From NCBI RefSeq assembly GCF_900169565.1, contig NZ_LT828648.1, positions 808,876 to 872,875 of the forward strand: a DNA stretch of 64,000 bases, read 5' to 3'. Position 1 is the stretch's first letter, and every line of letters begins with the position of its first letter. The position numbers were made by a program, and so were the translations under genes. Source of the stretch: Nitrospira japonica. GTDB lineage: Bacteria; Nitrospirota; Nitrospiria; Nitrospirales; Nitrospiraceae. Below, one piece after another: positions 59,549 through 64,000 of this stretch. A model generated the notes under the pieces. It was not told the origin of the DNA, did no database searches, and saw nothing but the letters and a program-made list of their open reading frames with translations.

Positions 59549-60211
59549 TTAGGATTCGTCGATCACACGGTCCGGAATTTCGTTGGGATTGTCGCCCGAT
59601 GTCGCCGGGCAGGCAACGGCAAGAATCTCCCCGCAACGGCTCACGCCCGCACACAGAGCCACGGCCATGTCGCCCGCTCGAACCCCTTCAATCACGGATC
59701 GCACCACCTCATCCCACTGGCCCGAGGACACCAGCCGAATCAGTTCCTTGTCCGCCAAGACGTAGACCTCGCGTTCGAGGACCGAGAGCATGAGCAGAAT
59801 CCCGGTCCGTTCGCGAGTCTGGAAGATACCGTGCTGCGCGAAGGCTCGTTCGGCCCTCAGCCGAACCTTCTGACGCATCCGCTCTCGCGAGGTGATGAGG
59901 CGCACGATCGGCGCAAAGGTGCCCGACCACGCACCAGCGGCATATGCGGCGACGGTGCACAGCACCAGCCACGCTGCGTTCTCGCCGTCCCAACTCCATG
60001 GCAGCCAGGCGGCTTCCGACATGAGAAGGGCGGTGAGCGTGAACAAGGCCAGGATGAGGCCGGCTCGATGCGTGGCGTCCCGATAGACACCGGACCGCGA
60101 CACGATCATCGGAACGATTTCCGCCCGGGTCCGGCGTTCGGCAGTACGGACGGCTTCTCCGATCCGCTCACGTTCCTCCGGTTTCAGCACCCTACTGTCA
60201 CCAATTGCCAT
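59549..60211 (-). CDS. TPM-domain membrane protein (short form)
   Basis: 220 residues from the ATG at 60211, which lies inside the 3' end of the previous gene with a GGAGG site (14-bp overlap). TPM-like N-terminal part (RIGEAVRTAERRTRAEIVPM), two membrane helices (LILALFTLTALLMSEAAW, AWLVLCTVAAYAAGAW), and a second TPM-like stretch (FAQHGIFQTRERTGILLMLS, VYVLADKELIRLV). Function is likely envelope-related with its partner. Confidence 0.8.
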   Translation of the reverse strand: MAIGDSRVLKPEERERIGEAVRTAERRTRAEIVPMIVSRSGVYRDATHRAGLILALFTLTALLMSEAAWLPWSWDGENAAWLVLCTVAAYAAGAWSGTFAPIVRLITSRERMRQKVRLRAERAFAQHGIFQTRERTGILLMLSVLEREVYVLADKELIRLVSSGQWDEVVRSVIEGVRAGDMAVALCAGVSRCGEILAVACPATSGDNPNEIPDRVIDES

Positions 60212-61094
60212 TGGCCCCTCCGCCTCCGAAATCTCCCCCGCCTCCGCTGAACCCGCTGTCCGACGACCCTCCGCTCCACCCGCCGCCTCGGCTGCTGTAC
60301 CATGTCCAGTCGTCATGCGTTCTTCTCCAGCCGCCGCGGCTGGTCCGGAGGACCAGCCAGAGCAGGACGGCCGTCACCGCTGCCGCCATCACCCCCAAAA
60401 TCATGCCCGCGGATTGGGCCACCAGATAGGCCAGTAGACTTCCAAAGAGTGCTCTGGTTCGTCGTAGTCCCTGGCTGAGCACGATGCCGGCAAGAAAGCC
60501 GACGACAACCCCGATAAAAACGAGCTGCAGAGCATCCGTGTCTTGCCCCCAACCTCTTCGAGCGGCGGAGCGATCTTTCGCTTCGTACGTCCCTTCGATG
60601 GTTTTGAGAATGGCCTCGGTCCCGGCGCGCACGCCTCCGGGCATGTCGCCCGCCTTGAATCGCGGTACCATCTCATCGCGGATGATATGTGCGGAACGGA
60701 GATCGGTCAGCGTTCCTTCCAAACCATAGCCGACTTCGATGCGGAGTCGGCGCTCCTTGACTGCAATCAAAAGCAATACGCCGTTGGCCGTGCCCCGCTG
60801 GCCCAGCTTCCAGGTTGTCGCCACGCGGTGGGCATACTCTTCCAGCGACTCGCCCTCGAGCGACGGTATGATCAGGACGGCGACTTGATTGCCGGTCTTT
60901 TCCTCATGAGCCTTGAGTGCCGCCGTCAGCCAATCCACGTCGGACGCCGGGAGCACGTGCGCGGAGTCGACGACGCGGCCTGTCAACGGGGGAGCTTCGA
61001 GTGCGAAGAGCGGTGCCGCGACCGACAGGAGGGTGAACAAGACGAAGAGCCGGACCGGCCCTCGCCAGACCAGCCTCGTTCTTGCGAGTTTCAT
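60198..61094 (-). CDS. TPM-domain (YgcG/Psb32-like) exported protein
   Basis: 298 residues. Signal peptide (LFVLFTLLSVAAPLFALEA), TPM phosphatase-like domain (VVDSAHVLPASDVDWLTAAL, NQVAVLIIPSLEGESLEEYA, GVLLLIAVKERRLRIEVGYG), two membrane helices, and a Gly/Ser/Trp-rich tail (GGGWSGGSSDSGFSGGGGDF and on). Usual LemA partner. Cotranscribed with lemA upstream and the short TPM gene downstream. Confidence 0.88.
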   Translation of the reverse strand: MKLARTRLVWRGPVRLFVLFTLLSVAAPLFALEAPPLTGRVVDSAHVLPASDVDWLTAALKAHEEKTGNQVAVLIIPSLEGESLEEYAHRVATTWKLGQRGTANGVLLLIAVKERRLRIEVGYGLEGTLTDLRSAHIIRDEMVPRFKAGDMPGGVRAGTEAILKTIEGTYEAKDRSAARRGWGQDTDALQLVFIGVVVGFLAGIVLSQGLRRTRALFGSLLAYLVAQSAGMILGVMAAAVTAVLLWLVLRTSRGGWRRTHDDWTWYSSRGGGWSGGSSDSGFSGGGGDFGGGGANGNW

Positions 61095-61110
61095 ACTCGG
61101 CCTGGACGGT

Positions 61111-61701
61111 TTAGAACTTGACCGGCGGCGGCGTGGCGACGCTCTTTTCGTCGGCCACGGCGAAGTTGGGACGCTCCTCCAGATGGAGCAAGAACTTGGC
61201 GGTCAGGTTCGTTGGAAAGTACCGGACCATCTTGTTGTACTCGGCCACGCGGTCGATGTAGCGCTTGCGCGCGACGGCGATGCGGTTCTCCGTGCCTTCC
61301 AATTGGCTCTGCAGATCGCGGAAATTCTGATCGGCTTTGAGGTTGGGATAGTTTTCGGCGATCGCAATCAGCCGTCCCAACGCCGACGTGAGGCCCGCTT
61401 GCGCATTCTGAAACCGCTCGAACGCCTCGGGGTTGTTCAGGGTCTCCGGCGTGATCTGCACTCCGGTCGCCTGTGCCCGTGCCTGCACGACTTTTTCCAG
61501 CGTGTCTTTCTCGTGGCCCGCATAACCTTTGACGGTGGCCACGAGGTTGGGAATGAGGTCGGCCCTCCGCTGGTATTGATTCACCACTTCACTCCATGCG
61601 GCCTTTGTATCCTCGTCCAGTCCCTGCAAATCGTTGTAACCACACCCGCTGAGACAGGCGAGCACTATCATCCAGCCGGCGATCCCGCGCATTGTACTCA
61701 T
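61111..61701 (-). CDS. lemA: LemA family lipoprotein
   Basis: 196 residues from the ATG at 61701 (GGAGGAGGA site). Lipobox IVLACLSGC, then the LemA four-helix region: VVNQYQRRADLIPNLVATVK, GYAGHEKDTLEKVVQARAQA, SALGRLIAIAENYPNLKADQ, YIDRVAEYNKMVRYFPTNLT. Paired with TPM proteins here as in many genomes. Confidence 0.93.
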   Translation of the reverse strand: MSTMRGIAGWMIVLACLSGCGYNDLQGLDEDTKAAWSEVVNQYQRRADLIPNLVATVKGYAGHEKDTLEKVVQARAQATGVQITPETLNNPEAFERFQNAQAGLTSALGRLIAIAENYPNLKADQNFRDLQSQLEGTENRIAVARKRYIDRVAEYNKMVRYFPTNLTAKFLLHLEERPNFAVADEKSVATPPPVKF

Positions 61702-61782
61702 GATCCTCCTCCTTCTGATGAGCCGCCCGCTCATGCTATCATGGCCTTCATCCTTGAATATATTGCGCCTCGGGGAACGGAC

Positions 61783-62088
61783 ATGTCACGTGACCACACA
61801 ACGCGTTCGCCCGGCGGATTCCAGGTCCGTCATCGATCGCTTGGCTTGTATCAAGGGAGCGCGATCGAACTGGCCTTCTGGTATCCCTCCTCCGGTATGC
61901 CCGAGTACGGTCTTTATCGATTTGCGACCGAGACGCAGGCGCAGTCCTTGATCGACTTTCTCGTCTCCGCCGCCTGTGCGGAGCCGCTGAGCAGGGAAGA
62001 CTTACAGATTGAACCGTTCGACCTGGCCGAGCACGAACGACTCGTCGCCGAATACCCGTTGCCGTCCGCCTGGGAACAGCCGCTGTAA
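61783..62088 (+). CDS. Small hypothetical protein
   Basis: 101 residues from the ATG at 61783; an ATG at 61741 in frame is an alternative. SLGLYQGSAIELAFWYPSSG, then FATETQAQSLIDFLVSAAC and a C-terminal LAEHERLVAEYPLPSAW. Looks like a folded alpha/beta protein, but no family recognised. It is divergent from lemA. Confidence 0.5.
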   Translation: MSRDHTTRSPGGFQVRHRSLGLYQGSAIELAFWYPSSGMPEYGLYRFATETQAQSLIDFLVSAACAEPLSREDLQIEPFDLAEHERLVAEYPLPSAWEQPL

Positions 62089-62150
62089 CGGGATTCCCCC
62101 GCCCGGTCCCTTACCTGGTCTGGTTGCAGATATTCGGAGGCGAAGGGAGC

Positions 62151-62693
62151 TTAACTGGCGGCTCGCAGCTTGGGGGCGAGCCGATCATGATGTTCAACGC
62201 TTCGGGATTGGACGAAGGCCAGCAAGCGCTTGTTCTCCTGTGCGGCACGGAGAAACTTGAACGCAATACCCCGCTGACTGACGGATCGAACCATGGCCGC
62301 CACTTCCAGCGGCGCCTGATCCTGGTCGGTCGTGATTTCCAGATAAAAAATATCGTCTACATGAACCAGCGTGTCGCTCTTGATGATGCATCCACCGACC
62401 GAGAGATCCATCACAATGCCTTCTCCGCGAACCTTTCCTCCAGAAAATGATAAATAAAGGCGCACCGGAATCCTGAGATGCTGCCGTCGCTCGGTTTTGT
62501 GCTCGGGCATCACCACGCCGATCCTGGAAGCCATGAATCGGCAACTGCAATGCTGGCAACTGAAGGGGGACATCATCAACAGCGCTGCGACCCGCTCACC
62601 GGCGGACACCGGCTGCTCACGCAGGATTTTTTCTTGGCGGCACTGCGGACAATGGAGGAGGCGGGCCATAGCGTCGTCGAATGTGACCGGCAT
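62151..62693 (-). CDS. PilZ-domain protein with N-terminal zinc ribbon
   Basis: 180 residues. N-terminal zinc ribbon (CPQC ... CQHC), then a PilZ domain (TERRQHLRIPVRLYLSFSGG, GIVMDLSVGGCIIKSDTLV) with the RxxxR and D/NxSxxG cyclic-di-GMP signature. It likely senses c-di-GMP; the output is unknown. Start at 62693 or ATG 62669. Confidence 0.85.
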   Translation of the reverse strand: MPVTFDDAMARLLHCPQCRQEKILREQPVSAGERVAALLMMSPFSCQHCSCRFMASRIGVVMPEHKTERRQHLRIPVRLYLSFSGGKVRGEGIVMDLSVGGCIIKSDTLVHVDDIFYLEITTDQDQAPLEVAAMVRSVSQRGIAFKFLRAAQENKRLLAFVQSRSVEHHDRLAPKLRAAS

Positions 62694-62808
62694 CCGGCTT
62701 ATTGATCGGGGACTGTCTTGAGATCATCGATAATGCAACTCTCCGATCCTGTCAACAAAACAGCGCTTTTCCCTGACGACCACCAAGCGAGCCGACGCCG
62801 CCGGTGGC

Positions 62809-63600
62809 TTAATGAAACTCTGCGTGGGGGTCGGCCGGCGCATCGGTGAGAGGGCCGGGTTCGGCGATGGTCGATCGGAGGAATTCCCGATTGAACGTGG
62901 CGATGAAATGCACGCTGATCGATTTCGGACAGACGGCCTCGCACTCATATTGGTTGCCGCAGGAACCAAATCCCTCCCGATCCATGGCCTTCATCATCGC
63001 ATCGGCTCGTCTGGCCCGCTCCGGTCCGCCCTGGGGTATATGAGCCAGGTGGGATACTTTCGCCGCCACGAACAACATGGCCGACGCATTCCGACACGCC
63101 GCCACGCAGGCGCCGCAGCCGATGCAGGAGGCCGCATCCATCGCCGTTTCCGCCCGATCCTTGCCGATGAGAAAGGTATTGCCGTCGACGGCGCCTCCCG
63201 TGTTCGAAGAAATATAGCCGCCCGCCTGCATGATGCGATCCAATGCCCGGCGGTCCACAACGAGATCCCGGATCACGGGAAAGGCTCTGGCACGCCAGGG
63301 TTCGATGGTGATGACCGTCTCATCAATAAACCGCCGCATATAGAGTTGACAGGTGGCGACTCCTCGGTCGGGGCCATGAGGAATACCGTTGATGACCAGC
63401 GAGCAGGCCCCGCAGATGCCTTCGCGGCAGTCGGATTCGAAGGCGATCGGCTCTTCGCCCTTCAGAATGAGCCGTTGATTGACGACGTCCAGCATTTCGA
63501 GGAAGGACATCGCGGGACTGATATCGTCGGCGGGATAGCTCACGAACGCGCCTTGGCCGTCCGGACCCCGTTGCCGCCACACGCTCAACGTGAAGTGCAT
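62809..63600 (-). CDS. sdhB: Succinate dehydrogenase/fumarate reductase iron-sulfur subunit
   Basis: 263 residues. [2Fe-2S] site [11 protein letters not shown] (Cys58, Cys63, Cys66) with Cys84, the [4Fe-4S] [11 protein letters not shown], and the [3Fe-4S] [14 protein letters not shown]. The pattern is of the SdhB/FrdB type that transfers electrons from the flavin subunit to quinone. It follows the truncated flavin subunit gene by 28 bp. Confidence 0.93.
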   Translation of the reverse strand: MHFTLSVWRQRGPDGQGAFVSYPADDISPAMSFLEMLDVVNQRLILKGEEPIAFESDCREGICGACSLVINGIPHGPDRGVATCQLYMRRFIDETVITIEPWRARAFPVIRDLVVDRRALDRIMQAGGYISSNTGGAVDGNTFLIGKDRAETAMDAASCIGCGACVAACRNASAMLFVAAKVSHLAHIPQGGPERARRADAMMKAMDREGFGSCGNQYECEAVCPKSISVHFIATFNREFLRSTIAEPGPLTDAPADPHAEFH

Positions 63601-63628
63601 ATATCCCCGCGATTTGTTTCAGGCTCGT

Positions 63629-64000
63629 CTATTGATAATTCCGCATCGCCGGTTTGACAAATTCAAAGACCAGCGGTTCCTTGTGCAGGATCGGCGTTCC
63701 ATCGGGCTGATATTCCCACGCGGCGACATAGGCGAACCGTTCGTCGTCACGAATCGGCTCGCCGTCCGGGGTTTGGTGCTCCTCACGGAAATGCGCCCCA
63801 CATGATTCTTCGCGATGCAGCGCGTCATGGCACAGCAATTCCGCAAATTCCAGGAAGTCCGCCACCCTCCCGGCATACTCCAGTTGCTGATTGAACGTCT
63901 CCCCTGAGCCGGGAATAGCCACTTGGCGCCAGAAATCGTGCCGCAGCGGCGGAATGGTCTGCAGCGCGTGATGGAGCCCGGCGCGGCGGCGCGCCATGCC
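63629..64000 (-). CDS. sdhA: Succinate dehydrogenase/fumarate reductase flavoprotein subunit, C-terminal part
   Basis: Open to the right edge of the window; only about 124 C-terminal residues are seen. The conserved [20 protein letters not shown], then an [12 protein letters not shown] and the terminal [17 protein letters not shown] match SdhA/FrdA. The catalytic and FAD-binding parts lie outside. Upstream of sdhB in the same orientation. Confidence 0.9.
   Translation of the reverse strand, partial: GMARRRAGLHHALQTIPPLRHDFWRQVAIPGSGETFNQQLEYAGRVADFLEFAELLCHDALHREESCGAHFREEHQTPDGEPIRDDERFAYVAAWEYQPDGTPILHKEPLVFEFVKPAMRNYQ

Noticed and set aside
1-64000. CRISPR arrays, tRNA or rRNA genes
   Set aside because: I saw no regularly spaced direct repeats and no tRNA T-loop context outside coding regions on reading both strands; a tRNAscan or CRISPR finder run would be decisive.

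Overview
The window reads as a chromosomal segment of a GC-rich, free-living diderm (Gram-negative) bacterium. Diderm signs are paired beta-barrel porins, SurA, lipoproteins and ADP-heptose (LPS) genes. The gene content, the small conserved proteins and the dispersed intergenic repeats fit Nitrospira (Nitrospirota), but that assignment is inference from remembered gene sets and was not checked by a search. No rRNA, tRNA or CRISPR array was seen.

1-7.6 kb: a HAD phosphatase, the ribosome-assembly GTPase der, small hypotheticals, an ECF sigma factor coupled to a soluble zinc anti-sigma factor, a c-type cytochrome, a large exported protein and aat. 7.7-9.5 kb: a visibly AT-richer two-gene insert (TcmP plus a three-Cys-motif protein) bordered by a GC-rich inverted repeat. 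9.5-14.8 kb: an M20 peptidase, an exported protein, a lipoprotein and two head-to-head paralogous porins. 14.8-23.1 kb: a complete kdp potassium uptake operon (a 27-aa small protein, kdpF, A, B, C, D, E), including two genes under 100 bp, behind its own candidate promoter.

23.2-35.8 kb: an SatP-like transporter, two M50-type membrane proteases, an XRE-MBL fusion, an active/inactive M16 protease pair, a phosphoglycolate phosphatase, pyruvate kinase and, divergent from it, a phosphofructokinase fused to a histidine-phosphatase-like domain. 35.8-37.4 kb: a compact exported barnase-type RNase with a barstar-type inhibitor, then a small Cys-rich protein. 37.4-42.1 kb: hemL, an inverted-repeat element, small proteins, ybgC coupled to a 34-aa membrane protein, a frameshifted four-helix-bundle (S23/IVP-like) gene between inverted short repeats, and a stand-alone CARF-HEPN protein.

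42.2-64 kb is mostly core: NfeD and band-7 proteins; a heptose cluster (gmhA ... rfaE2) with an unrecognised protein, an SprT-like protein and dinB inside; mfd with two parvulin-type chaperones; engB and mtgA; a VOC/asparaginase/hypothetical run; dtd-ogt-murJ; a LemA-TPM-TPM cluster; a PilZ protein; and succinate dehydrogenase/fumarate reductase genes running off the right edge.

The strongest candidates for something unusual are the CARF-HEPN orphan, the TcmP pair, the barnase/barstar pair, the phosphatase-PFK fusion, and the two families of intergenic inverted repeats.
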